Assembly: GCF_027594865.1 (NCBI RefSeq)
Contig: NZ_CP089391.1
Location: forward strand, 7,222,501-7,286,500
Direction of reading: 5' to 3'
Origin: Bradyrhizobium xenonodulans
Lineage (GTDB): Bacteria; Pseudomonadota; Alphaproteobacteria; Rhizobiales; Xanthobacteraceae
DNA length: 64,000 nt
In this document: in pieces, positions 1 to 9,455 of the stretch
How the letters are laid out: each line of letters begins with the position of its first letter
Numbering within the stretch: position 1 is the stretch's first letter
Notes under the pieces: model-generated
Databases searched by the model: none
Seen by the model: only the letters and a program-made list of their open reading frames with translations
Told to the model about the DNA's origin: nothing
Program-made: the position numbers and the translations under genes

Positions 1-901
1 CAGCAGCGCCATCGGTCGACAACTTAACTTGTTCCGGCCGGATTACCACTGTAGCAGGTCCAGCACTCCAGTTTCCCTTGATCCGAAGGCCAGCAGTGGA
101 CGTGAAAGCGCCAGTATTGTCCACGGCCCCCTTTAACAACGAACACCAGCCGATAAACTTTGCGACGAAAGGTGTTGCGGGAGCTTCGTAGATTTCGCCA
201 GGAGTTCCAATCTGCTCAACCTTGCCGGCGTTCATGACCATGATCCGATCTGACATTGTCAACGCCTCCTCTTGGTCGTGTGTTACGAACAACGTGGTAA
301 CGTTGACGGATCTGACCACCTCCTGGAGTTCTTCCCGCATACGGACTCGCAACTGTGCGTCTAAATTCGAAAATGGCTCATCGAGAAGCAGTACTGCAGG
401 TTTGATTGCGAGCGCGCGAGCGAGCGCAATGCGTTGCTGTTGACCGCCGGAGAGCTGGCTCGGCAGGCGCTGAGCTAAATGAGGCAACTCGACAAGCTTG
501 AGCATTTCCTCAACGCGCTTCTCACGCTTCTGGCGCGGCCACCTCAAATTTTCCAGACCGAACGCGATGTTTTCAGCAACGGTCATATGCGGAAAGAGCG
601 CGTAACTCTGGAACACCATGCCGGTATCGCGCCGATAAGGCGGCTGATGCGTCATATCAATGTTATTTATGCATATGCTGCCAGAAGAGGGCTCCACAAA
701 TCCCGCTACCATGCGCAGGGTCGTTGTCTTGCCGCATCCCGATGGACCAAGCAGGCAAAGAAGTTCCCCACGCCGCGCCTTGAGCGAAATGTCGGCGACT
801 GCGGCCGTATCGCCATAGAGCTTGGAAATAGAGCGCAACTCCACGACAAGGTCGTTGCTTTCCCGAACGACGTTTTCATCCTTCTCAGACAAGACGAGCA
901 T
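1..901 (-). CDS. ABC importer ATP-binding subunit, PotA-like (3' end outside window)
   Basis: This is the ATPase of a binding-protein-dependent importer, acting at the inner face of the cytoplasmic membrane. Translating the minus strand from the ATG at 901 gives an open frame to the window edge. It shows a Walker A LLGPSGCGKTTTLRMVAG, a Q-loop region MVFQSYALFPHM, the signature LSGGQQQRIALARAL, a Walker B LLLDEPFSNLD and the switch VTHDQEEAL, followed by the start of a TOBE-like tail. A GGAGGAG ribosome site lies directly upstream of the ATG. It is the last of four genes reading leftwards (binding protein, two permeases, ATPase), 11 nt after the permease stop. Family similarity is to spermidine/putrescine and 2-aminoethylphosphonate-type importers; the substrate is unknown. 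The C-terminus lies beyond position 1. Confidence 0.9.
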   Translation of the reverse strand, partial: MLVLSEKDENVVRESNDLVVELRSISKLYGDTAAVADISLKARRGELLCLLGPSGCGKTTTLRMVAGFVEPSSGSICINNIDMTHQPPYRRDTGMVFQSYALFPHMTVAENIAFGLENLRWPRQKREKRVEEMLKLVELPHLAQRLPSQLSGGQQQRIALARALAIKPAVLLLDEPFSNLDAQLRVRMREELQEVVRSVNVTTLFVTHDQEEALTMSDRIMVMNAGKVEQIGTPGEIYEAPATPFVAKFIGWCSLLKGAVDNTGAFTSTAGLRIKGNWSAGPATVVIRPEQVKLSTDGAA

Positions 902-912
902 CTCTCCTCCTA

Positions 913-1713
913 TTACGCGAACCGTTCCGCGCCGATCAAACGCTCGACCATTAGGATGACGACCAACGTTACCAGGATCATTAAGCTCGATACGGCGGCA
1001 ACCAGCGGGTCATAGCTAGTGTCGACATAAGTGAATATCTGTACTGGTAACGTGACCTTGCCCCCGTAAGTCAAAAACGCGGAAACCGTAACGTTTCCGA
1101 AAGATGTAACAAAGGCGAAGATCGCAGCGGACAAAAGACCAGGCAGCATGAGAGGCAGGGTGATGCGCCGAATGACTTTCAAAGGCGGGGCACGCAGATT
1201 CATCGCCGCTTCCTCGATCACTCGATTGTGCAAGCTAAGGCTCGCTAGAATGGTGCGCATCACGTATGGGATGGCAAGTACCAGATGACCCAAGAGCAAG
1301 GGATAGATCGTTTGGGTAAGGTTCAGCGCGGCGAAGAGTTGCAACAGCCCGATCCCGAGAACAACCGCTGGAATTATCAGTGGCGAGAAGGCGAGTGCTT
1401 GCAGGAACCCCTTGCCCGGGAATGAGAAACGATCTACTGCAAATGCGGCAGTGAAGCCTATCGCTAGCGCCATCGCGGCAACGAGCACGGCAACGTAAGT
1501 ACTCGTCCAGAGCGCAGTCATGAACAGTTCGTTCTGCCACGCCTCTCGATACCAGCGCACGGAAAAGCCTGCGGGCGGAAAATTCAACGTGTCCCCGCTG
1601 GTGAACGACGAAACAATCACCAGAAGCGCTGGTAGCGCAAGCATCACGTACACGATTGCGCGGATGACCGCGCCCGACGCGGCCATTGCACGGTCAATAA
1701 GATCAACGTGCAT
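913..1713 (-). CDS. ABC importer inner-membrane permease, PotC-like
   Basis: A polytopic membrane protein of the binding-protein-dependent transport family, the second permease of the importer. The protein begins with a long hydrophobic segment (AIVYVMLALPALLVIVSS) and carries the EAA loop contacting the ATPase (EEAAMNLRAPPLKVIRRITLP, around residues 190-210). It ends with another membrane helix. I chose the ATG at 1713, which overlaps the upstream permease stop by 11 nt and has GGGCGG just before it; the same frame is open to an ATG at 1755 inside the upstream gene. Translational coupling within the four-gene operon is likely. The transported compound cannot be deduced. Confidence 0.88.
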   Translation of the reverse strand: MHVDLIDRAMAASGAVIRAIVYVMLALPALLVIVSSFTSGDTLNFPPAGFSVRWYREAWQNELFMTALWTSTYVAVLVAAMALAIGFTAAFAVDRFSFPGKGFLQALAFSPLIIPAVVLGIGLLQLFAALNLTQTIYPLLLGHLVLAIPYVMRTILASLSLHNRVIEEAAMNLRAPPLKVIRRITLPLMLPGLLSAAIFAFVTSFGNVTVSAFLTYGGKVTLPVQIFTYVDTSYDPLVAAVSSLMILVTLVVILMVERLIGAERFA

Positions 1714-2584
1714 AGCGCCGCCCTTTCGAAATGAGACGCGACGCAGCGAGGGCATTCAGCGCCGCTGTAACACCGAGACCGCTCACGAACAGGATGAATG
1801 CCATTGCCGCGCCGGAGGGCCAATTCAGTTCGGCCATGATGCGCTCATAGATCAGGCTACCGAGCATGGCGACGCGACTTCCGCCGATGAGACGGGGAGT
1901 GATAAACGCCGAGATCGAGAGCACGAATACGAGGTTGAAGCCGGCAAGTATCCCCGGAATCGCGAGCGGAATGACAACTTTGCGAAAGGTGGCGAACCGA
2001 TTTGCACGAAGATTTGCAGCCGCGTGTTCAAGTACTGGATCAATTTGAGCGACCACACCCATGACCGATAGAATCATGAATGGAAGGAACTGCTGCACCA
2101 GGACAGTTAACACCGCTGGCCGACTAAAGAGAAGTTGTTTCGGCGACGAAGAAACGCCTAAACTTACAAGGAGTGAATTGACTACTCCATTGCGTCCAAG
2201 AATGATCAACCAGCCAAATACAATGACCACAAGACTGAGTGTCAGCGGCATAATCACGATGATGGTGCGCCACCGTCTTGCGAGAGGCGGGAGCCGCGCT
2301 AGCGAGTAACCGGTTGGGAATCCAATTCCCAAGCAAATCAAGCTGACAATGATCCCGTCGACAAAGGTCTCGAACAGCACTGAAGAATAATAGGAATCCG
2401 AAAAGAACCGGATGTATTGGTTCAGGCTAAAGCCGCCTCCATCAAGAAGGTGACTGCCAGGTAGAAAGCTCGCCCTCAGCAATCCAAGGGTGGGCATGAT
2501 CAAGAATATCACGAGAAGCAAGATCATTGGCGCCAACAGAAGCGCAATGGTTACGACCCTGCGGTTGGCAAGAGGCTCTTCCAT
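1703..2584 (-). CDS. ABC importer inner-membrane permease, PotB-like
   Basis: The first permease of the same importer, 293 residues. It has an N-terminal transmembrane segment (VTIALLLAPMILLLVIFLIM), a periplasmic loop, and a central permease domain with the EAA motif (EHAAANLRANRFATFRKVVIP, around residue 195). The start ATG at 2584 has AAGGA about 8 nt upstream. It lies 84 nt after the substrate-binding gene and overlaps the next permease, so the four genes probably form one transcript. PotB/PotC pairs in this family usually form a heterodimeric channel, and the presence of two separate permease genes agrees with that. Confidence 0.88.
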   Translation of the reverse strand: MEEPLANRRVVTIALLLAPMILLLVIFLIMPTLGLLRASFLPGSHLLDGGGFSLNQYIRFFSDSYYSSVLFETFVDGIIVSLICLGIGFPTGYSLARLPPLARRWRTIIVIMPLTLSLVVIVFGWLIILGRNGVVNSLLVSLGVSSSPKQLLFSRPAVLTVLVQQFLPFMILSVMGVVAQIDPVLEHAAANLRANRFATFRKVVIPLAIPGILAGFNLVFVLSISAFITPRLIGGSRVAMLGSLIYERIMAELNWPSGAAMAFILFVSGLGVTAALNALAASRLISKGRRYAR

Positions 2585-2668
2585 ACCAGATCCTTCGCGA
2601 TTGGTAGCGACTCAGTCATGACGCTGCGCGTTGCCGGATCCGCCGCTCATCACAGCGATAGCAACCAG

Positions 2669-3721
2669 CTACGTTCGAATTATCTTGTTCAACTCTTCGA
2701 TCCACGCACTGCGGTTCGCTATAAGTTTTTCCCAATCGACCTTCTTTTTCAGGGCAATACGCTCCGGCGAGTTGAACAAGAGGTCATTGCGAAGCTCCTC
2801 TGGCAAAATGACGTCAGTTGTTACTCCGTACCGGAGCGCCTGAGGTACACCGAGGACGCCCTGATCGGAGAGCAACTGCTCAGCATACGCGTATGCGGCT
2901 TCTGGATATTTAATGCCCTTGACGACGTTGATGTAGCTAATGACCGAGTAGACGCCCTTAGGCGGGACAACGGTCACAATAGGAAGGCCCTTGGTCCTTA
3001 GTTCGTGAGCGCGACCATCCCAGAATATGCCAGCAAACACCTCTTCGTTTTGAAACATCTGTATCTCGGCGACATTTGTCTGCGCGAGTGCAACAATATT
3101 CGGCTTCGCGGCGCTCATCACTTTGAACGCGGGCTCCACGTTTGAGATCGAGCCTCCGTTTTCGTCGGCCAAGCCGAGAAGGGTGAGAAGGCTGCCGTAT
3201 GTGGCGGAAGCCATAATAACCGCCCGCCCTGCCAGATCAGTTCGCGCAATATCCGAATACGAGGTAATCGGCTGCTTGATGTACTTTGAATTGTAGACTG
3301 GGATAACGGAGGCGACGCTGAATGGCACTCCATAATCGCCAAATTCGCGAAATCCTGGGAGGATCCGTTTGACGTTCGGAACCTGCGACGCCTTGATCTC
3401 CTCGATCATGCCTGCCTTGGTGAGCTCGACCATGTTTGGGCTATCACCCATGAACAGGTCGTAAGGTGGATTGTCTTTATTGGCGATCAGTTTGACAAAG
3501 TCCGCTGATGTCGTACCGGGGATGAACTGAATCTTGAGCCCGTACTTCTCCTCAAGCGGCGCGGCCACGCCCTTTTTGAGGGCCTCGTCGTAAAGGCCGC
3601 CATAGCCGTTTACGCGCAATGTGATGCCGGAAAATTTCTTTGACTGCGCATGGACGTAGGGCGCAGCTAGCGCGCCGGCTGCAGCCGTTGCTGCGGCTTT
3701 CAGGAATGTTCGTCTTTTCAT
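2669..3721 (-). CDS. ABC importer periplasmic substrate-binding protein (Tat-type signal)
   Basis: A 350-residue extracellular solute-binding protein of the PotD/Fe3+-type family. The N-terminus MKRRTFLKAAATAAAGA has a twin-arginine pattern (RRTFLK), a hydrophobic core, and a likely cleavage after HAQ, so export through Tat is expected. The mature part has the usual opening (LRVNGYGGLYDEALKK) and ligand-domain segments such as PYDLFMGDSPNMVEL. GGGAGAGG precedes the ATG at 3721. It heads the operon with two permeases and an ATPase. Neighbouring amidohydrolase and racemase genes suggest an organic nitrogen compound as ligand, but that is inference only. Confidence 0.9.
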   Translation of the reverse strand: MKRRTFLKAAATAAAGALAAPYVHAQSKKFSGITLRVNGYGGLYDEALKKGVAAPLEEKYGLKIQFIPGTTSADFVKLIANKDNPPYDLFMGDSPNMVELTKAGMIEEIKASQVPNVKRILPGFREFGDYGVPFSVASVIPVYNSKYIKQPITSYSDIARTDLAGRAVIMASATYGSLLTLLGLADENGGSISNVEPAFKVMSAAKPNIVALAQTNVAEIQMFQNEEVFAGIFWDGRAHELRTKGLPIVTVVPPKGVYSVISYINVVKGIKYPEAAYAYAEQLLSDQGVLGVPQALRYGVTTDVILPEELRNDLLFNSPERIALKKKVDWEKLIANRSAWIEELNKIIRT

Positions 3722-4559
3722 TTTATCTACCTCTCCCGCTTCATGTGAAGACGACGACTATTCTGGTTGCCAGCCCATAAAGTGAAGCTTAAGGTAGATC
3801 TACAGCATGCATTGCAAGCCTGCAATCTAGACAGCCATCCAGTTGTCGAGCGGCGGCTCAGCGAGGCGTCGCTCTCATAGGCGCCACCCGGAGGCGTCGC
3901 CAATCAGTTACGACGACATACGGACACCGGGCTCGTGAAAACGCACTTGAGAACGCAACCAAGCGCAATGCTCTCTCGCCGTCCTCAGCCAGGCGCTTGG
4001 ATCGGCAATCCGATTCCTCGCCGCACGGCGAGGCGACGACATAAGTGCATAGGTTGGGGAGGCAATTCTCATGTGGCGACAGCTGGACCGATCCTGCTGA
4101 TGGATCTTCCCCCATCAGCACTTTTCCTCGCCACAGATGGCTGGCAAGTATCAGACTTGAGGAACGGCTCTAGGTGAAAGCAGTCAAGAACTCGCGTCGC
4201 TGAACGGCGGGCGAGATCGCTGCACTGCAAATTTCGGCGCCCTTGCAACGTATCATCCCCTAGCATTCGACACGCGCTTCCGATTCCTTGCCTGAAGATT
4301 ATGAAGTTCTCGATCGGTATTTCACCAATGATGGGCTTCTCGCAGCAGAAAATCTGCGCGTGAAGGCAGAACGTGGCGCTTTCGCGCGATCGTTGGAGCA
4401 ACCCAGCAGTGATAGAAAATCGACACTTCCGACGGAAGCCCTGCACGGCAGCTCAAAAGAGGAAAGGTGATACAGACTGGGCAAATCGCGCAATGATCAC
4501 GCGATCGATGCAGCGACGCCACGCTATGGTCGATTAGGCATGCCGCGACCACGTTCAGG
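3722..4559. other. Intergenic region, no supported gene
   Basis: About 840 nt upstream of the first importer operon. Open frames on both strands are short, have poor composition and no convincing ribosome sites. It should contain the importer promoter just upstream of 3721, but I could not pick an unambiguous -35/-10. Confidence 0.4.
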
Positions 4560-4778
4560 TCAACTCACCGACCGCAACCAGAATGCCGGAATAGCATCAA
4601 GGTCCGACTCTGTAACGCAGTATGGCGGCATCACGTAGATTGTGTTGCCGAGCGGTCGAACCAACAGGTCTCGATTGTTGAAGAATGTCTGAAGTTTGAC
4701 ACCGATATTCGACAGTTGCTCGACAGAATCCCCCATGCACGTCGGCTCGAGGTTGCTCGCAATCTCAAAACCGACCAA
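4560..4778 (-). pseudogene. Remnant of BioA-type aminotransferase (C-terminal fragment)
   Basis: A 72-codon minus-strand frame carries NRDLLVRPLGNTIYVMPPYC followed by VTESDLDAI. This closely matches the C-terminal end of adenosylmethionine-8-amino-7-oxononanoate aminotransferase (biotin synthesis), where RPLG..iYlMPPY is a family hallmark. Nothing upstream encodes the PLP-binding core, so only the last 60-70 residues survive. It is therefore a decay product or a recombination scar and should not be functional. Its presence hints that a biotin gene set once lay here, as reported for some rhizobial symbiosis islands. The assignment rests on motif recognition and needs a search. Confidence 0.6.
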
Positions 4779-4871
4779 CTGGATCCACCCGAGACTATAT
4801 AGGTGCTGAACGGATCACAGCTCACATATGAGTAGCGAGGCGTTTTGCCTCGGCGTTCGGTGCGACCGATC

Positions 4872-6053
4872 TCAGGTGTTCAGCAAATCGAGGATGTATT
4901 TGACGGCAAGTTCCGTCGCCGGAATGATGAGCTCATCCGAAGCTCCGAAAGTCGGCGTATGCACGGGCGATTCGTTGGCGGCCGCGCGACTACCGAACCA
5001 GAAATAGATCGAGGGCACACATGCCGCGTAGAAGCCGAAATCGTCGCTACCCGTTACCTCCTTGCTGGCATTGAAGCCGTCGGGGCCGACCGTGTCCTCA
5101 ACGAGTTGGCGGAAGCGCCTCACCAACTCGGCATCGTTGACGACAGGGGGCTCACCCGAGCGGATGATGCAATCGGCTTGCCCACGGTGCATCACGGCGG
5201 CGCCTTCGGCCACCTCCCGCACACGCTGGCACAGCTGCCCCCTACGTTCTGGGCTGCGAGTTCTGATCGTCCCCTCCATAACCACGGAAGGGCAAATGAT
5301 GTTGGTCGCCTCCCCTCCGTGAATGGTACCGATTGTGACGACTGCCCCGTCATCGGCTGGCATTTCGCGCGAGACCACCTTCTGCACCTCGTTGACGAAG
5401 GCGGCGGCGATCGCGATCGCGTCGACGCCCTTATGGGGCGCCGCGCCATGGGCCATCTTACCCGTGATGGTAAGTCTGAACTGGTCGGCGGACTTAGTTA
5501 CTGCGCCCTCGCGCGCACCAAACTTGCCAGTGGGAATCTCCGGAGCGACGTGGAATCCGACGGCATGGTCGAAGCCGTCCAGGAGTTTCTCGTCCTGCAC
5601 ACTGCGCCCCCCGAGCGGCTCGGCCTCCTCGGCTGGCTGGAAGAAGACGCGCACCTTACCCGCGAAGTTGTTGCGCATTCGATGGAAGGCGAGTGCAGCG
5701 CCGAGCGCGATCGAGCCGTGCATGTCATGGCCGCAGGCATGCATAACACCCTTGACCTGTGACTGATAGGAGAGGTCGTCGCGTGTCTCCTGGATCGGCA
5801 GTGCGTCGATATCGCCGCGTACTGCGATGGAGCGTTTTGGGCCGGAGGCCGTACCTTCAATATCGATATACAGGCCGGTCTTGTGGAAGGTATTGGTCTG
5901 GTTGAGACCAAATTGCTGGAGCACGTTGCGAATCCGCTCCTGCGTTTTCCATTCGGCATTCGAGAGTTCGGGCTCACGATGCATCGCATGCCGTAGTTCG
6001 ATCACTGCATCGCGCTCGGAATCCGATAAAAAGCTGTTGGTGCGCGCTATCAT
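4872..6053 (-). CDS. M20-family amidohydrolase (hippurate hydrolase / N-acyl-amino-acid hydrolase type)
   Basis: A 393-residue metal-dependent amidohydrolase, probably cytoplasmic since no signal peptide is seen. The first metal-ligand region is VMHACGHDMHGSIALGAALA (around residue 110). It is followed by the FQPAEEAEPLGG segment with the catalytic glutamate, the lid/dimerisation part beginning around residue 180, and a C-terminal metal ligand region near VHTPTFGASDEL. These enzymes cleave N-acyl or amide bonds of amino-acid conjugates. It is followed at a distance by a second M20 gene (7591-8796) and a racemase-like gene, all on the same strand next to an amine-type importer. The substrate cannot be predicted. 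The weak AGAG upstream makes the start slightly uncertain. Confidence 0.9.
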   Translation of the reverse strand: MIARTNSFLSDSERDAVIELRHAMHREPELSNAEWKTQERIRNVLQQFGLNQTNTFHKTGLYIDIEGTASGPKRSIAVRGDIDALPIQETRDDLSYQSQVKGVMHACGHDMHGSIALGAALAFHRMRNNFAGKVRVFFQPAEEAEPLGGRSVQDEKLLDGFDHAVGFHVAPEIPTGKFGAREGAVTKSADQFRLTITGKMAHGAAPHKGVDAIAIAAAFVNEVQKVVSREMPADDGAVVTIGTIHGGEATNIICPSVVMEGTIRTRSPERRGQLCQRVREVAEGAAVMHRGQADCIIRSGEPPVVNDAELVRRFRQLVEDTVGPDGFNASKEVTGSDDFGFYAACVPSIYFWFGSRAAANESPVHTPTFGASDELIIPATELAVKYILDLLNT

Positions 6054-6282
6054 TTCGCTCTGCTCTCTTATTCGCGCCTTCGGGCCCGTAAATTCACGGA
6101 GGAAAAACCTAGCCTGTCGTGACGAAGGAAATCGACCAGTTTTGGCTCAATCACGCATGTTTCGACCAATTTCGTGGGCTTAGCGTATAATTTCACACTG
6201 CAAAGCCGGCGAACCAGCCGTTAGGCATGATGCACCTCGTTCCGGGATGTCGACCATAGAAACTCTTTTAGCCAGCTACGCC

Positions 6283-6990
6283 TCAAGGAACAGACGCCAT
6301 CATCTGCCGGCAGAGCCCCACGATGTCGTAGACCGGCAGCCTCGCGATACGACGAATTGCTGGAGCAACGATCGGGAATGCAGCACATTCGAATAGAATG
6401 ACTGCGATCTGCGGGTGTGCATCTCGAAGTCGCGCAAGGCAACTGGCTACATCTGCCTCGACGGCAGCCACATCGGTTGGGGGCGCCGGACGCTTTAGCT
6501 CGTCATGCCAAAACTTGCCGCCTTCAATGCCACCAATCACAACTCTCGCCCGCTCGTTCGGGTCGTCGAGTCCGAGCAGGTCTTCGCCGCAGAAGTTGGA
6601 GTCGTAGGTTAGAACAGCAAGCTTGGCCAGCGGCGGCAACTGCCGGAGCAAAGCCGGCAGCAACAGCAGGCTAGACATTCCCACAGGCACATTCACGGAG
6701 GCCGCCACTGCTGCCTGATGACGGATAGAGAAGCCGCAAGTCGAGCTTATCGCGACCGCTCCCCGCTCAACCAAACGCCGTGCGGCAGCTATGAAAGCCG
6801 ACTCGAGCGCTGGATCACCGCGCACGACGTTCTCGACCCAAGCACCCTCGACTGTTTCATAAACCACGGGAAAGTCGAAGCTAGCTGGATTCAGCATCGA
6901 GCCACGCGGCGGAGTCGGCGGCGTCGCGCCGAGTGGGACCCCTCGCTCGAGTTTAAGAATTCCCAAGGCGTGTGGAGTTTCTAAAGTCAT
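6283..6990 (-). CDS. Aspartate/glutamate racemase-like protein (hydantoin racemase / maleate isomerase superfamily)
   Basis: A 235-residue protein with the Asp/Glu racemase fold. Visible features are VAISSTCGFSIRHQ around residue 80, with the first catalytic-type cysteine after a short strand, and ILFECAAFPIVAPAIR near residue 205, with the second cysteine. Such cysteine pairs perform cofactor-free racemisation or related chemistry. The family also includes arylmalonate decarboxylases and hydantoin racemases, so the exact reaction is open. It sits between two M20 amidohydrolases, a context often seen in pathways for racemic N-carbamoyl or amide substrates. The ATG at 6990 has GAGG upstream. 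Confidence 0.8.
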   Translation of the reverse strand: MTLETPHALGILKLERGVPLGATPPTPPRGSMLNPASFDFPVVYETVEGAWVENVVRGDPALESAFIAAARRLVERGAVAISSTCGFSIRHQAAVAASVNVPVGMSSLLLLPALLRQLPPLAKLAVLTYDSNFCGEDLLGLDDPNERARVVIGGIEGGKFWHDELKRPAPPTDVAAVEADVASCLARLRDAHPQIAVILFECAAFPIVAPAIRRIARLPVYDIVGLCRQMMASVP

Positions 6991-7590
6991 GGATTAAACC
7001 TACCTCGGTTCTGAACCCAAATTCAAATCTGAGCCCCTCCCGCAGCCGAAATTCTGCGAAAATGCGGCAAACGCGATCCTTCCCTGCGATTTGGGGCAAC
7101 GCGTCTCACTCGAACCTTGAGCGAATTTAATTTCGTTCGTGCCGAGGTGGCCAGTTCGATTTGGACGATTAGGCCGCATTCAGACCATGTCACATTTTTA
7201 GGTGGGCGCTCGCTCCTCACCACGGTTCTCTCATCACCCAGTCCATTTCGAATAGCTCGGAGATGCACACGCCCGGTGGATGGATTGGTAGTAGCCACCA
7301 GCAGAAAGCATCGCCACCAAGCCTTGCTTCTCGGCCGAGTTCAGTTTGGCCGCGAACTGCACTTGCAAGGCGGCGAAATCGATCCAAATTGACATAAAAC
7401 AATGGCCTCCCGTTCCGAGTACCCTTGTCCTATAAACAGGACCGCGGCAGGCTATCTTGCATCTGTGGTCAGCTTTCATGTGATCGATCGCGAACACAAT
7501 TCGAGCCCGCCTCAGCTATTTTATCTTTCTTGCGAATTCGCCGGCTCGCGCTCCGCGTTCACCTTGTTCGCAGCGCGACAAGGTCCGCAT
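6991..7590. other. Intergenic region, no supported gene
   Basis: Several short minus-strand frames occur (for example around 7234-7400) but they overlap each other in different frames, lack good ribosome sites, and resemble nothing I know. It could hold an old gene fragment. No clear promoter or terminator was seen. Confidence 0.35.
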
Positions 7591-8796
7591 CTACAACCGG
7601 GCTGGTCGTCCTCTCAACCAGCGCCGCGACAATTCCACCCAGTATGTGGATCCCAGCGCGAGTATTTCGTCATTGAAATCGTAACTGGTATTGTGAAGAG
7701 CGCAGGGGCCCGGCCCGTGGCCCTGCTCGCGGTGCTCCCCATCTCCAGCTCCCAAAAATGCGAAGGCGCCGGGGCGCGCCTGTAGCATATACGCGAAATC
7801 CTCGGAACCCATTGTCGGTACAACGTCTGCGTCTACCTTCGCTTCGTCGTCAACGATCGATTTCATCACTTCCGCCGCAAAGCGTGTTTCGGCCGACGTG
7901 TTCACCGTGGGTGGATAGCGCTTGATCACTAGCTCGGCCCTGCATTCCTGCGCCGCGGCAATATTTTGGACGATCGTATGCATCCTGGACTCAATTAGGT
8001 CCAAGGTCTTCTCGTTGAATGCTCTTATGGTGCCGGCAAGCGTAGCTGTATCTGGAACTATGTTTCTGGCCTCGCCCCCATTGAACTGAGTGACAGACAG
8101 TACCGCCGTATCCATCGGATTCTTGTTGCGGGTGATGATGCCCTGGAGCGCCGCGACGATCTGTGAACCCGTCAAGATGGGGTCCTTTCCGTCATGCGGA
8201 AAGGCGGCGTGTGCGCCGACACCAATGATCCGAATGTCAAAGTTGGTGCATCCCGCTAAAATCGGACCTGGCCTAAGGCCGAAGCTGTTCACGGGTAGGC
8301 CTGGCCAATTATGCAAACCGAATACTGCGTCGACCGGAAATTGCCTGAAGACGCCCTCATCCACCATCACCTTCGCGCCCGACCCATTTTCCTCTGCCGG
8401 AGAGAAGATGAACACGATTGTGCCATCGATATCTCGCGTACGTGCCAAATGGCGGGCGGCGCCCAGCAACATCGCCATGTGCCCGTCATGACCGCAAGCA
8501 TGCATTTTTCCCGGATACTGCGATCGGTGCGCGAATGTGTTGAGTTCTTGCATAGGCAGGGCATCCATATCCGCACGCAGTCCGATCGAGCGTTTTCCGT
8601 CACCGGCCCGTAACACTCCAACCACACCCGTGCGACCGAGTCCGCGGTGCACCTCGATGCCATATCCTCTCAATGTCTTGGCAATGAGATCCGAGGTTTC
8701 TGTCTCCTCGAAAGCGAGCTCCGGATGAGCATGGAACCAGCGTCGCAATGCCCTCGTTTCCCCTTCCGCAGCCTTTATCTCTGGTATGGTTTGCAT
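7591..8796 (-). CDS. M20-family amidohydrolase (second copy, hippurate hydrolase type)
   Basis: A 401-residue amidohydrolase starting MQTIPEIKAAEGETRAL. The metal-binding segment MHACGHDGHMAMLLGAAR lies near residue 100, the catalytic FSPAEENGSGAKVM around residue 140, and the lid domain follows. The C-terminal ligand region is GHGPGPCALHNTSYDFNDE. I chose the ATG at 8796, which has GGAG about 8 nt upstream; the frame stays open to 8886, but that extension has no family-like sequence. It is clearly divergent from the copy at 4872-6053, so it probably has a different substrate rather than being a recent duplicate. Confidence 0.9.
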   Translation of the reverse strand: MQTIPEIKAAEGETRALRRWFHAHPELAFEETETSDLIAKTLRGYGIEVHRGLGRTGVVGVLRAGDGKRSIGLRADMDALPMQELNTFAHRSQYPGKMHACGHDGHMAMLLGAARHLARTRDIDGTIVFIFSPAEENGSGAKVMVDEGVFRQFPVDAVFGLHNWPGLPVNSFGLRPGPILAGCTNFDIRIIGVGAHAAFPHDGKDPILTGSQIVAALQGIITRNKNPMDTAVLSVTQFNGGEARNIVPDTATLAGTIRAFNEKTLDLIESRMHTIVQNIAAAQECRAELVIKRYPPTVNTSAETRFAAEVMKSIVDDEAKVDADVVPTMGSEDFAYMLQARPGAFAFLGAGDGEHREQGHGPGPCALHNTSYDFNDEILALGSTYWVELSRRWLRGRPARL

Positions 8797-9455
8797 TGTA
8801 GGCTCCGGTGGAAGAGGTCTTCGCTTATCGTCCGGGCAGGCGTTGTTTCCGCTATGATGGTCAATTTCGAGCAGCGGACGCGACACGCGCCGAATTCGGC
8901 TGAGAAACAGCTGTGTTTACGTGTACGGTAGAGAAGTCGTGGCTAAATGTAGTGGCGCTAGAAGACTGATTCATGCGATAAAACGCATGCTGACGCTCTA
9001 ATCCAGCCTCAAGGCGCACTTCTTCAGCGGATTCACGCCCATCTGTGTCTGATCAGCCGATCGGATGATCGCTCCACACCAAGTATCGGCAAATATGAAG
9101 CCGCATTACCAAGCAAGACTGGGTCCGCTCATGCGAATGGATGCAATCGCCAACGCGGCGAAGGAAATCCGCCATACGGTGCGTACCACCTAATTCAGCA
9201 GCTCAATTCCTCATGCCTCTTAGGGTTTTGTTGTAGTGAGGCGATCACTATACCCGAGGTAAATTGAGCTCAGAACAGCAAACGCGCCGCTGTTACGTCA
9301 TCGTCCGCGGTGACTCGGGATTTCTATCACCTGCTGATTCTTCTCGCCTTGGATCGGGAGTTGTCGTTGTCGCTTTACGATCCGCGACCATGGCGTCACC
9401 ACACCAGTTCGACGTCGCTGTCCGCAGTCGAACGATAGAGACGAGACGGGATCGT
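8797..9455. other. Intergenic region, no supported gene
   Basis: About 660 nt between the second M20 gene and the FAD oxidase. No frame with a plausible start and protein-like composition was seen on either strand. Confidence 0.4.
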
